A DNA stretch of 64,000 nt from Rothia nasimurium (GTDB taxonomy: Bacteria > Actinomycetota > Actinomycetes > Actinomycetales > Micrococcaceae): NCBI RefSeq assembly GCF_004569295.1, contig NZ_SPQC01000004.1, positions 25,408-89,407 of the forward strand, written 5' to 3'. Made by a program: the position numbers and the translations under genes. Position 1 is the first letter of the stretch. Each line of letters opens with the position of its first letter. Positions 43,656 through 52,075 of this stretch are shown one piece after another. The notes below the pieces were generated by a model. The model was not told where the DNA came from. It made no database searches and worked only from the letters and a program-made list of their open reading frames with translations.

Positions 43656-44442
43656 GTGGATATACCTGGACTCATCCGTGAAGCAGCTAAACAGCCTTCC
43701 CAAACAGCGCGAAAAGCCGGTATAGCTCGCTCAACCTTGCTCCGCATAACCCAAGAAAAAACGGAGCCCAAACCTGCGACCCTGCGCGAAATAGCACTAG
43801 CTCATGGGTATGATCTCATCTGCTCCCTCAGGCCAGGCTCAGACCCCTGGGCTGTTACTGCAGCTCGTTATCTTCTCGACCCCACCCTGCCAGAAAACCT
43901 GCCTCAAGCTCGTCCTGAAGTAGCCCAATGGTTAGCTCGCTATGAGCGGTGGGGAATTACCCCAACCACCCCAGAAGCTCCCCTCGACCCTGAAAAAAAT
44001 TGCTGAAAAAATCGCTCCTTACGGAAACCTGGCTCAGCGGCGGGGAGTGCGTTTCTATGCACCAGCTTCTTCGATGTCACTAGCCGAACTTGCCTTGCGT
44101 GTAGCTTCAGCAGGAGATTAAAGCAAAGCCTCCTGGGCTCTCTCTGGTGCCCCCCTTGCCTCGCGTCTTTTGGGGAAGCAAGCTGTTTTGGCTCCCATCA
44201 TTCTCTGGGTAGCAGAAAACCTTGAGCTAGCAGCGCAGAATCTTTCTCTAAACCTGGCTGAAGCAACAAATTTTCAACCTGTAGGAATTGTTCTAGCGCA
44301 GGCTGAAACCTATGAGCTCGAAGGAGCCACTCAAGAAGGAGGCATAAACCTAGTTTCCCCTGTCCAGGGCATACTTGACCTGCACTCTCTTAGCTTTGGA
44401 GCATTAGCCCGCCAGATAACAAGCCAGTGGGGTGAAAACTAA
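43656..44442 (+). pseudogene. HTH regulator/antitoxin-like gene with frameshift and stop
   Basis: From GTG 43656 the frame encodes an HTH domain (AAKQPSQTARKAGIARSTLLR, ATLREIALAHGYDL) and continues to a premature TGA at 44004. Removing one A from the A7 run at 43993-43999 continues the protein (EKIAEKIAPYGNLAQRRGVRF) to a TAA at 44119. Past this the same frame runs on with WALSGAPLASRLLGKQAV and VSPVQGILDLHSLSFGALA, the pattern of AbiEi-like C-terminal domains. Two lesions thus break a gene of about 260 codons. The C-terminal comparison is from pattern memory and is tentative. Confidence 0.6.
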
Positions 44443-44444
44443 CC

Positions 44445-44702
44445 ATGAGTCTCCCTCCGCGCCGCATATATTGGGGCAACGACGAGGAGCAAATTTTTGC
44501 CTTGAGTGAGGGCTACAACTTCGTTGCAGAGCATGTTGAGCCGGGAACATTTGAACTGGCCGGGGAGTTCTCCAATCAGGTTCATGCCCTTGTTGCCCGG
44601 CATGAAACTATCGAGAGCGGTTCCTTGCCTACTTTTGCTCCGCAGTGCGATCTCAGTTCTATTTTGATGGAAACAGCGGTCAAGCTGCTGAGTTTCACGT
44701 GA
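44445..44702 (+). CDS. Hypothetical protein, coupled to the broken regulator
   Basis: 85 residues from ATG 44445, two bases past the upstream stop codon, so formerly coupled to it. MSLPPRRIYWGNDEEQIFAL begins a soluble acidic protein with no recognisable domain. The last codons and stop codon lie within a parS site (44691-44706), which may mean the gene end was moulded or cut there. It could be the partner of a former toxin-antitoxin-like pair. Confidence 0.45.
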   Translation: MSLPPRRIYWGNDEEQIFALSEGYNFVAEHVEPGTFELAGEFSNQVHALVARHETIESGSLPTFAPQCDLSSILMETAVKLLSFT

Positions 44703-44706
44703 AACA
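44691..44706. other. parS: parS site 6, at a gene end
   Basis: AGTTTCACGTGAAACA: the 14-base core is perfect. It contains the stop codon of the 85-residue gene. Confidence 0.88.
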
Positions 44707-44755
44707 CTCCGACCTTCTTCTGCGATGTCTCTGGCAGCCTTCTGTGGCTACAATC

Positions 44756-44784
44756 AAGCCCCTCAGCAAGAAGCTGAGGGGCTT
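44756..44784. terminator. Terminator between convergent island gene and trxA
   Basis: AAGCCCCTCAGC (44756-44767) pairs exactly with GCTGAGGGGCTT (44773-44784). Confidence 0.8.
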
Positions 44785-44813
44785 GTCAGGGGTATCTAGA
44801 GAAGAAGCAGGGC

Positions 44814-45134
44814 CTACTTGAGGAACTCCGCAAACTCCTGCTCCAAGGCAGCCTTGGGCTTAGCGCCGACGATCTGCTTGGCAACCTCGCCGTCCTTGAA
44901 GACGTAGATGGCGGGGATAGAAGTAATGCCGTACTTCATTGCGGCGGCAGGGTTGTTCTCAACATCGAGCTTGAGCACCTTGACCTTATCGCCGTACTCT
45001 TCACCGAGCTGGTCGATGATGGGGCCGACCATGCGGCAGGGGCCGCACCATTCAGCCCAGAAATCGACGATGACGGGCTTGTCTGACTTCAGAACCTCGT
45101 CAGCAAAAGTAGCGTCAGTAACCTGCTGTGCCAT
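44814..45134 (-). CDS. trxA: Thioredoxin
   Basis: 106 residues, with the active site DFWAEWCGPCRMVGP at about 26-40 and the cis-Pro in ITSIPAIYVF. It reduces protein disulfides in the cytoplasm, recycled by the thioredoxin reductase encoded just upstream (36-base gap), so the pair is one operon. The ATG at 45134 has GAAAGG upstream. Confidence 0.96.
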   Translation of the reverse strand: MAQQVTDATFADEVLKSDKPVIVDFWAEWCGPCRMVGPIIDQLGEEYGDKVKVLKLDVENNPAAAMKYGITSIPAIYVFKDGEVAKQIVGAKPKAALEQEFAEFLK

Positions 45135-45170
45135 GATAAATAACCTTTCGTAGAGGGGGCTAGGGGAGGC

Positions 45171-46205
45171 TTAGAGAGCCTCAAGATAGTGCTGGGCATC
45201 CAGGGCCGCAACGCAGCCTGAACCGGCTGCGGTGATGGCCTGGCGGTAGGTGGGGTCGATGACGTCGCCTGCGGCAAAGACACCGGGAATAGAGGTGCGT
45301 GAAGAGCGGCCCTCTACGGCGATGGTGCCAGCTTCGGTGAGGTCCAGCTGGCCCTGCACCAGGGAGGTGCGGGGGTCGGAGCCGATAGCAACGAAGACAC
45401 CCTCAACATCCAGGGTGGTTTCTTCGCCGGTCTTCACATTCGACAGGGTCAGGCCAGAGACCTTCTCGTCGCCGTCAATGGTCTTGACGACCGAATCCCA
45501 TATAACCTCAATCTTCTCGTGAGCCAGGGCGCGCTGGGCCATGATCTCAGAAGCGCGGAAGGAATCGCGGCGGTGGACCAGGTAGACCTTAGACGCAAAA
45601 GCGGTCAGGAACAGGGCTTCTTCGAGGGCTGAGTCGCCACCGCCGATAACAGCTAGCGCCTTCTCCTTGAAGAAGAAACCGTCGCAGGTAGCGCACCAAG
45701 AGACGCCGTGGCCAGAGAGACGGGATTCACCGTCCACACCCAGCTTGCGGTACTCAGAACCGGTAGAAATAATGACGGTCTTCGCCAGGTGAACTGACCC
45801 GTCGGTCAGAATAACCTTCTTAACGTCACCCTCGAGCTCAACCTCGGCGACGTCCTCGTAGCGAATATCTGCGCCGAAACGCTCTGCCTGGGCTCCGATG
45901 TTGGTCATCAGCTCGGGGCCCTGAATACCGTTGATGAAGCCGGGGAAGTTCTCAACCTCGGTGGTGGTCATCAGGTCGCCGCCGGGGGAGATCGATGAGG
46001 CGAAGAGGACGGGCTTGAGGTTGGCGCGGGCGGTATAGATGGCGGCAGTGTAGCCGGAGGGGCCTGAGCCAACAATAATGACGTTGTGAACGGTCTGGGC
46101 GTCGTTTTGGGCGGTGGCGTCGGGGGCGGTAGCGGTGGCTGAGCCTGCCAGGTTGAGGCCGGCAGCGGCGCCGCCGAAGAGGCCGCCGAGTGCGTTCTCG
46201 GTCAT
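45171..46205 (-). CDS. trxB: Thioredoxin reductase
   Basis: 344 residues. FAD loop VIIVGSGPSGYTAAIYTARA, redox motif SWCATCDGFFF, NADPH loop VIGGGDSALEEALFL, and the C-terminal GVFAAGDVIDPTYRQA. It has an N-terminal Ala/Gly-rich extension of about 40 residues absent from most bacterial TrxB; an internal start would give the usual length but has no obvious ribosome site. It transfers electrons from NADPH to thioredoxin. Confidence 0.95.
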   Translation of the reverse strand: MTENALGGLFGGAAAGLNLAGSATATAPDATAQNDAQTVHNVIIVGSGPSGYTAAIYTARANLKPVLFASSISPGGDLMTTTEVENFPGFINGIQGPELMTNIGAQAERFGADIRYEDVAEVELEGDVKKVILTDGSVHLAKTVIISTGSEYRKLGVDGESRLSGHGVSWCATCDGFFFKEKALAVIGGGDSALEEALFLTAFASKVYLVHRRDSFRASEIMAQRALAHEKIEVIWDSVVKTIDGDEKVSGLTLSNVKTGEETTLDVEGVFVAIGSDPRTSLVQGQLDLTEAGTIAVEGRSSRTSIPGVFAAGDVIDPTYRQAITAAGSGCVAALDAQHYLEAL

Positions 46206-46299
46206 TGTTCTCCTTGGTGTTGGTTTGGTGCGCTATGGGTATGGAACGGCGGGTGGGTGGGGTTTATTCCCAACCCACCCGCCGGCGGTAGATGTGCTG

Positions 46300-47553
46300 T
46301 TACTTGACGGAAATTTCTGCCAGTCGCAGGCCGTAGACGTAGCCCGATACGATGGGCTGGCTCAGCTGCGGTGCGCTGGTGAACTTAACGATGATGTATT
46401 TGGTCTTACCGGCCTGGGCATCCTTATTGAGCTGGACGGTAGTGTCACCGGTGGCTGCGAAGCTACCGGAGCCGATTTCTGTAGCTCCCTGAACAGAGGC
46501 TGAGTCGTTGGCGTAGACGGTGAAGGCGCCACCTACACCCGATACCTGGTTGATGGTGATGCTGTTGACGGTGGTTGCCTCGTCGAGCTTGGCTGAGAGG
46601 TAGAAGGAATCGGTGAGGCCGCCGAAGTTAGCGGACCCGAAGGCCAGGGATAGCCAGGTGGTAGAGGTGTTGCCGTCGGTCAGGTTGCCTAGTAGGGAGT
46701 CGCTTTCTGCCATGAGGGTGGGAGCGGACGGTACCGTGCGGGTGAAGGTGCCCTCAATCTTGGGGGTGGGCAGAGCGGTGGGGCTGGGAGTGGCTGATGC
46801 GGACGCGCTCGCTGAGGCACTGGGTGACGCAGTGGTGGCTACGGCGCTGCCGTTGGTGTTGAGTACCTGCTTTGAGGCATCAGAATCTACCATGCTGCCG
46901 AGGCTGGCAAAGACGGCTCCGGCGCCGATAACGAGTAGCAGGACGGCCGCAATACCAACGACCCACATGCCACCGTTGCGTTCGGTGGGCTCGTCACCCT
47001 CGTAGTAGCCCTCTTCTTCGGCGTCGTATTCTTCGAACTCGTCGGCGGGTTTTTCCTCTACGGTGGAGAGGTTGCGGGTGGCAGAGATGGCGGTTGCACC
47101 CGCTACCGTTGCGGCACCTGCTGCCGCGCCGGCGTCCTGACCCTGCTCAGCGGTTTTTTCCTTAGCCACCACGTAGGTATTGGGGGCGGTCATAGAGCCG
47201 GTGTCGCCAAAGATTTCTTCGCCGAACTCTTCAGCGGAGTTGCTGCCGCCCTCGGTCAGGAGTATGTCGAGCAGGGTGTCGGGGCGGGAATGGGAGGTAA
47301 TCAGGTAGGTGCGCTCGCTGTGGTTGCCCAGGTCGAGCACCTGCACAGCGGAACGGGAAAGCGTGCTGGAGTTGCGGGCATTGGTGACCAGCAGACGATT
47401 GTGGTCGGGGGCAGCTACAAGGATGGAGACCTTGCGGCCGAGTACCGTATCAAGGCCGTCTAGCACGGCGTCGCCGCTGGCTGTGTCGAGCAGGTGCGCG
47501 GTGACTTTGTAGCGATCTCCCAGCAGGGTGTTGAGGGGAATCTGCTGTGTCAA
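46300..47553 (-). CDS. Pseudokinase / F5-8-like membrane protein (detached MviN C-terminal half)
   Basis: 417 residues. The N-terminal portion (LLGDRYKVTAHLLDTASGDAV, AVLDGLDTVLGRKVSI) resembles the first lobe of a Ser/Thr kinase without catalytic motifs. A linker and acidic stretch, a membrane helix (WVVGIAAVLLLVIGAGAVFA, about 197-216), a Ser/Ala linker, and a beta-rich discoidin-like domain with GNTSTTWLSLAFGSANFGGL follow. In mycobacteria these domains are fused behind MurJ in MviN; here they form a separate gene 49 bases downstream of murJ. A regulatory role on the lipid II flippase is inferred. Confidence 0.75.
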   Translation of the reverse strand: MTQQIPLNTLLGDRYKVTAHLLDTASGDAVLDGLDTVLGRKVSILVAAPDHNRLLVTNARNSSTLSRSAVQVLDLGNHSERTYLITSHSRPDTLLDILLTEGGSNSAEEFGEEIFGDTGSMTAPNTYVVAKEKTAEQGQDAGAAAGAATVAGATAISATRNLSTVEEKPADEFEEYDAEEEGYYEGDEPTERNGGMWVVGIAAVLLLVIGAGAVFASLGSMVDSDASKQVLNTNGSAVATTASPSASASASASATPSPTALPTPKIEGTFTRTVPSAPTLMAESDSLLGNLTDGNTSTTWLSLAFGSANFGGLTDSFYLSAKLDEATTVNSITINQVSGVGGAFTVYANDSASVQGATEIGSGSFAATGDTTVQLNKDAQAGKTKYIIVKFTSAPQLSQPIVSGYVYGLRLAEISVK

Positions 47554-47602
47554 GTGGGGCCTCCCGTTGCGAATGGGTGAGTGATTGGTTAGGTTACTGA
47601 GT

Positions 47603-49285
47603 TTACCCTCTGTGGCGGGCAGTGGGGCGGCGCATACCGATTTTCGCCATAATCGGGTTCATGAGGGTGTCGAGTTCGCGCACGCGGAAGAGCATGAGCA
47701 TGGCGTAGTAGGCAATCGCCATGACGACGCCGCCTGTAAGGACGGTGATGAAGGCGCTACCTCGTGAGGCCCAGGCGAAGCCGTCGAAGGTGTAGCCGCC
47801 CAGCAGGTAGAGGGCGGCGGCGCCTGCTAGACCTGCGCCGATAGAGGCGAAGGACACGCGGGCGTGGGTTGAGACGAGTTCGCGCACCCCGTAGTCGCCG
47901 AGGCGGCGGGCAAGGACGCGGTGGTTCAGGTAGACCGCCAGCACGTTCTGCAGGGCGTAGGTGAGGGCCAGGCCGTAGATGATGTGCTGGGAGGCAAGGC
48001 GGGAGGCGATGAAGCCCATCGCCATGATGACGACAGCTGAGAAGAGCTGAATGTAGAAGGGGGTTTTGGCGTCTTCTTGGGAGTAGAAGACACGGCCCAT
48101 CATGAAGGCGATGGTGAGGAAGGGGCCACCCAGGGCTATGACGGCGATGGTCTGGCCGATCACAGCGCCTGCCTGCTGGGAGCCGCCGCCGAAGATCATG
48201 CCGATGGGCCCGGCAAAGACGATGAGGGCTACAGCGCAGAAGATGGTGGCGATAGAGGCGGTACGCAGGCCGGACGAGAGCGTGGTGGCTACCGAGGTGT
48301 GGTCGTCGTCCTGCGAGGCAGCCGACATGCGGTTGAAGAGGACCGTGGCGATGGAGAGGCCAATGACGCCGTGGGGCAGGGAGTAGAGCATAGAAGAGTA
48401 GTTCAGGGCTTGCACGCCGGGAATCTGCACGCCCATGGCCAGGAAGTCCTCGCGGGCGCCGACAACACCGGCCGCTACCTTAGCCAGGTAGAGGAAGGCC
48501 AGGTTGGAGATGATGCCGGTGGCCAGCGTCCACCCGGCTAGGTTGGCTGCGGTGCCCAGGCCGATGCTTCGCCAACCAAACTTGGGGCGCAGCTTCAGGC
48601 CCACCTTGCGCAGGGGGATAAAGAGAATCAGGGCCTGCAGGGCCACACCCAGGGTCGCTGAACCGGCCAGCACCAGGGTCTGGGCGGACGTCCAGCTCTC
48701 CAGGTTGTGGAAGGGCGGGTTGGTGGTGACGTCTTGGGGGCCAAAGGCCATGATGAAAACGACCAGGGCGGCGATAGCCACCACGTTGTTGAGGACGGGG
48801 GCCCACATATACCAGCCGAAGGCCCCTCGGGCGTTCAGCACCTGTCCCAGCACCGTGTAGAGGCCGTAGAAGAAAATCTGGGGCAGACACCAGAGGGCGA
48901 AAATCCAACCGAAGTGCTGCTGCTCGGGCGTCCACTTACTGCCCATGACCGCAATGATGGGCCAGGAGAAGGGCAGAACCACAGCGGTCACCGCGGCGAT
49001 ACCGCTGATCGCCAGCGTCACCAGACGTGAGACGTAGTCGGAGCCGCCGTCATCGTGCTTAGCTGCCTTGATAATCTGCGGCACCAGCACAGCATTAAAA
49101 ATACCGCCAGCCACCAGCACATAAATCAGATTGGGCAGGGTGTTAGCGGTTTCAAAAATATCGCCCACGGTGGTTGTAGCACCGAGAGCAACAGTAATCA
49201 GGAAGGTTTTAACGAAGCCGAGAACCCTCGAAACGAGCGTACCAGCGGCCATAATTGCGCTGGATAAAGCACCGGAACGTGCCAC
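47603..49285 (-). CDS. murJ: Lipid II flippase MurJ (MviN)
   Basis: 560 residues with 14 or so membrane helices of the MOP superfamily. The N-terminus SSAIMAAGTLVSRVLGFVKT and the conserved Arg-containing loops are typical. It flips peptidoglycan precursor lipid II across the membrane. The cytoplasmic pseudokinase and outer domain found fused in mycobacteria are instead encoded by the next gene. It follows a Nudix gene on the same strand with a 24-base gap. Confidence 0.93.
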   Translation of the reverse strand: MARSGALSSAIMAAGTLVSRVLGFVKTFLITVALGATTTVGDIFETANTLPNLIYVLVAGGIFNAVLVPQIIKAAKHDDGGSDYVSRLVTLAISGIAAVTAVVLPFSWPIIAVMGSKWTPEQQHFGWIFALWCLPQIFFYGLYTVLGQVLNARGAFGWYMWAPVLNNVVAIAALVVFIMAFGPQDVTTNPPFHNLESWTSAQTLVLAGSATLGVALQALILFIPLRKVGLKLRPKFGWRSIGLGTAANLAGWTLATGIISNLAFLYLAKVAAGVVGAREDFLAMGVQIPGVQALNYSSMLYSLPHGVIGLSIATVLFNRMSAASQDDDHTSVATTLSSGLRTASIATIFCAVALIVFAGPIGMIFGGGSQQAGAVIGQTIAVIALGGPFLTIAFMMGRVFYSQEDAKTPFYIQLFSAVVIMAMGFIASRLASQHIIYGLALTYALQNVLAVYLNHRVLARRLGDYGVRELVSTHARVSFASIGAGLAGAAALYLLGGYTFDGFAWASRGSAFITVLTGGVVMAIAYYAMLMLFRVRELDTLMNPIMAKIGMRRPTARHRG

Positions 49286-49309
49286 GGGAATCCTTATCTA
49301 CTCAGTCAG

Positions 49310-49813
49310 CTAGGAGAGCTGGTGAATGATGTACTCACGGGCAATCTCAGCGATGCGCCGCTCGTTGGGGAACGAGAGTCTACGCCCCAAATCGTCAATA
49401 TTGACCCAGGCGACGTCAACCGCCTCGTGGTCAGGGTCGTTCTCGGTGGTGAGCTCGCCACCGGTCGCAGAGAACAAGAAGTGGTGAACCGTCTTATGCA
49501 CACGGTGCCCCGAAACGTTGAACCAGTAGTCAATGGACCCCAGCGAGGTAATCACATCGCCAGAGATGCCGGTTTCTTCTTCAATTTCGCGGGCCGCAGC
49601 TGCCGCCTTGGACTCGTCCCCCTCGGGGTGGCCCTTGGGTAGGCACCATTCCAGACGCCCGCCGCGGTTGATGCGGGCGATGATGGCAACGGGCAGGTTG
49701 CGGTCGTCAAAGTTGACGATGACGCCGCCTGCAGAGACCTCCTCAACCGTGGGCATGGCAGCAACGGGCGTGAAAGCCCGCTTCTTTGGTGCCCGGGGAA
49801 TAGGAAAAGTCAT
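49310..49813 (-). CDS. Nudix hydrolase
   Basis: 167 residues, with a complete Nudix box GHPEGDESKAAAAAREIEEETGI at about residues 62-84, and WCLPKG just before. It hydrolyses a nucleoside diphosphate linked to another group; the substrate is unknown. This MutT-like gene between pcnA (divergent) and murJ is standard in actinobacteria. The ATG at 49813 begins MTFPIPRAPKKRAFTP. Confidence 0.92.
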   Translation of the reverse strand: MTFPIPRAPKKRAFTPVAAMPTVEEVSAGGVIVNFDDRNLPVAIIARINRGGRLEWCLPKGHPEGDESKAAAAAREIEEETGISGDVITSLGSIDYWFNVSGHRVHKTVHHFLFSATGGELTTENDPDHEAVDVAWVNIDDLGRRLSFPNERRIAEIAREYIIHQLS

Positions 49814-49905
49814 GTCTTTACCTTAACCGATAGAGAGGGGTGATGTTTTAAAAGTTGAGGGTGTAAGTGGTAACTTATGCGGTTTGCTGGCACGATTGAA
49901 GGGTT

Positions 49906-51312
49906 ATGGCGCATGTTTTTGATACTTCCCTCATTCACCCGGTAGCACTTGAGGCGGGCGAGTTGTTTGCCCGCGCTGGCTTTGAGCTGGCCCTGGTGGG
50001 CGGGCCCGTCCGTGACCTGTTTTTGGGGGAAACCTCGGTAGATTTGGACTTCACTACCAACGCCACTCCCGATGAAACTCTGGCTGTGGTGGACGGCTGG
50101 GCTGACGCTACCTGGGAGATTGGCAAGGAGTACGGCACCATCGGCATCCGCAAGGGCAATGAGATGGTTGAAATCACCACCTACCGTGCTGAAAAGTACG
50201 ACCCTGATTCTCGTAAGCCGGTCGTTGCTTTCGGTACAGATTTGAAGGAAGACCTCTTCCGCCGCGACTTCACCATCAACTCTATGGCCCTGCGTCTGCC
50301 CTCCCTTGAACTGGTTGACCCCTTTGGGGGGCAGGAGGACCTGCACAAGGGCATTATCCGTACCCCCGGCACCCCGCAGGCGTCCTTTTCGGACGACCCG
50401 CTGCGCATGATGCGCGCCGCCCGCTTCGCCTCCCGCCTGGATATTGACCTGGCCCCCGAGGTCTTTGAGGCCATGGTTGATATGGCTGACCGGATTCAGA
50501 TTATTTCGGCTGAGCGCGTGCGCGACGAGCTGGTCAAGCTCATCTGCGGTGCCGCCCCCCGCCGCGGCGTTGATCTGCTTGTGGAGTCGGGGCTGGCGTC
50601 CTTTGTTCTGCCCGAAATCCCGGCGCTCAAACTGGAGGTCGACGAGCACCACCGCCACAAGGACGTCTACCAGCACTCCCTGACCGTCATGGAGCAGGCA
50701 GCTGCCCTCGAAACCGGTGCGGACGGTGCAGTGCCCGGCCCCGACTTCATCCTGCGCTTTGCCGCCCTCATGCACGATATTGGCAAGCCCGCCACCCGCA
50801 AGTTTGAGAGCAACGGGGCCGTGAGCTTCCTGCACCACGACGTGGTGGGGGCTAAGCTCACCAAGAAGCGCATGCGCGAGCTGCGCTTCGATAACGACAC
50901 CATCAAGGCCGTTGCCCGCCTGGTAGAGCTCCACATGCGCTTCTACGGCTACGGGGACGCCGGCTGGTCGGACTCTGCGGTGCGCCGCTACGTACGCGAC
51001 GCCGGGGACCTGCTGGAGCGCCTGCACCGGCTGACCCGGGCGGACGTCACCACCCGCAACAAGCGCAAGGCCAACCGCATCGCGTCCGCCTATGATGACC
51101 TGGAGCGTCGCATCGCAGAGCTGGCCGAGCAGGAGGAGCTGGACGCCATTCGCCCCGATTTGGACGGCGAAGAAATCATGGCGATTCTGGGCATCAAGCC
51201 TGGCCCTCAGGTGGGGCAGGCCTACAAGTTCTTGCTTAACCTGCGCCTGGATGAAGGCGCCCTGGGCAAGGAAGAAGCAACGGCCCGCCTGCTGGAATGG
51301 AGTAAAAAGTAA
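49906..51312 (+). CDS. pcnA: CCA tRNA nucleotidyltransferase
   Basis: 468 residues. The nucleotidyltransferase head has LVGGPVRDLFLGETSVDLDF with the DxD metal pair, then RRDFTINSMAL and the RxxRF-like segment MRAARFASRL. A C-terminal HD domain follows with DVYQHSLTVMEQA and AALMHDIGKPA. It adds or repairs the 3' CCA of tRNAs; none of the tRNA genes in this window encodes CCA, so it is needed for all of them. Divergent from the Nudix gene. Confidence 0.93.
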   Translation: MAHVFDTSLIHPVALEAGELFARAGFELALVGGPVRDLFLGETSVDLDFTTNATPDETLAVVDGWADATWEIGKEYGTIGIRKGNEMVEITTYRAEKYDPDSRKPVVAFGTDLKEDLFRRDFTINSMALRLPSLELVDPFGGQEDLHKGIIRTPGTPQASFSDDPLRMMRAARFASRLDIDLAPEVFEAMVDMADRIQIISAERVRDELVKLICGAAPRRGVDLLVESGLASFVLPEIPALKLEVDEHHRHKDVYQHSLTVMEQAAALETGADGAVPGPDFILRFAALMHDIGKPATRKFESNGAVSFLHHDVVGAKLTKKRMRELRFDNDTIKAVARLVELHMRFYGYGDAGWSDSAVRRYVRDAGDLLERLHRLTRADVTTRNKRKANRIASAYDDLERRIAELAEQEELDAIRPDLDGEEIMAILGIKPGPQVGQAYKFLLNLRLDEGALGKEEATARLLEWSKK

Positions 51313-51328
51313 GGCCAGAAACTTGGGT

Positions 51329-51374
51329 ATAAGCATATAGCCTTATATATGAATATATAAGGCTATATGCTTAT
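51329..51374. repeat. 46-bp AT-rich palindrome directly before a start codon
   Basis: Arms 51329-51350 and 51353-51374 (22 bases each) are exact reverse complements around GA. The right arm ends three bases before the ATG at 51378. No ribosome site exists between. It could be an operator for the downstream HTH protein or an RNA hairpin covering the start. Confidence 0.85.
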
Positions 51375-51377
51375 CTT

Positions 51378-51956
51378 ATGTTTGTTCTGACTGTTGACCA
51401 GGTGGGCTCATCCGGTGATAAGGACCGAATCCCCGACCTCTTTACCCTTGTCGATGGGCTAGAGGGTGGTGGCGCCCCAGTCTGTCCATTCCAGCGCACC
51501 GCAGGCGACGAAGCCCAAGCGGTGTTCGACGACCCAGCTGCTGCGCTTGTAACCGCTCTTGCTCTGGTGCGTGCCGGTCACTGGTACGTGGGCATAAGGG
51601 AGGGCTCGGTAAACGTCCCGCTACCTGCAGAAACTCGGGCAGGGGCCGGGCCTGCCTTTGAGTACGCCCGCAGAGCGGTTGAGCGGGCTAAAAAAACAAA
51701 AGGACGCTGCTGCTTCGCTGGGTCTGTAGCGGTAGCTCAGCTGGTTGATAGAGCCCTGAGCCTGCTCGCCCGTCTTGAAATAGACCGGCAAGAAACCCGC
51801 CAGCAGGCAGGAGAAATGGCTCGTCAGGGGTTGTCTCAGAAACAGATAGCTGAAAAACTTGGGATAAGTCAGTCTGCCGTGAGCCAGCGGCTCAGTGAGG
51901 GCTACTGGTCTGAAACACGAGCTCTGATAGACGAACTGGTAGAAATCCTGCGGTAG
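51378..51956 (+). CDS. SatD-like protein with C-terminal helix-turn-helix
   Basis: 192 residues. It begins MFVLTVDQVGSSGDKDRIPDL, as in SatD-family proteins. A middle region has PFQRTAGDEAQAVFDDPAAAL, and a C-terminal helix-turn-helix reads GLSQKQIAEKLGISQSAVSQRL (about 157-178). The ATG is only three bases past a 46-bp palindrome and has no Shine-Dalgarno, so expression may be leaderless or controlled by the palindrome. Autoregulation by the HTH is inference. Usual neighbours of SatD in other genomes are not present. Confidence 0.65.
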   Translation: MFVLTVDQVGSSGDKDRIPDLFTLVDGLEGGGAPVCPFQRTAGDEAQAVFDDPAAALVTALALVRAGHWYVGIREGSVNVPLPAETRAGAGPAFEYARRAVERAKKTKGRCCFAGSVAVAQLVDRALSLLARLEIDRQETRQQAGEMARQGLSQKQIAEKLGISQSAVSQRLSEGYWSETRALIDELVEILR

Positions 51957-52075
51957 TCCATACATCTGCTCCATTCCTAAGGTGCATGAAGAACTCACCC
52001 CGCAGGCTGATGTTTTCTTCAGTCTGACCCCCTAGTGTTAAAAGTGATACCGTCACGCACAACAAGGGGAGACCC

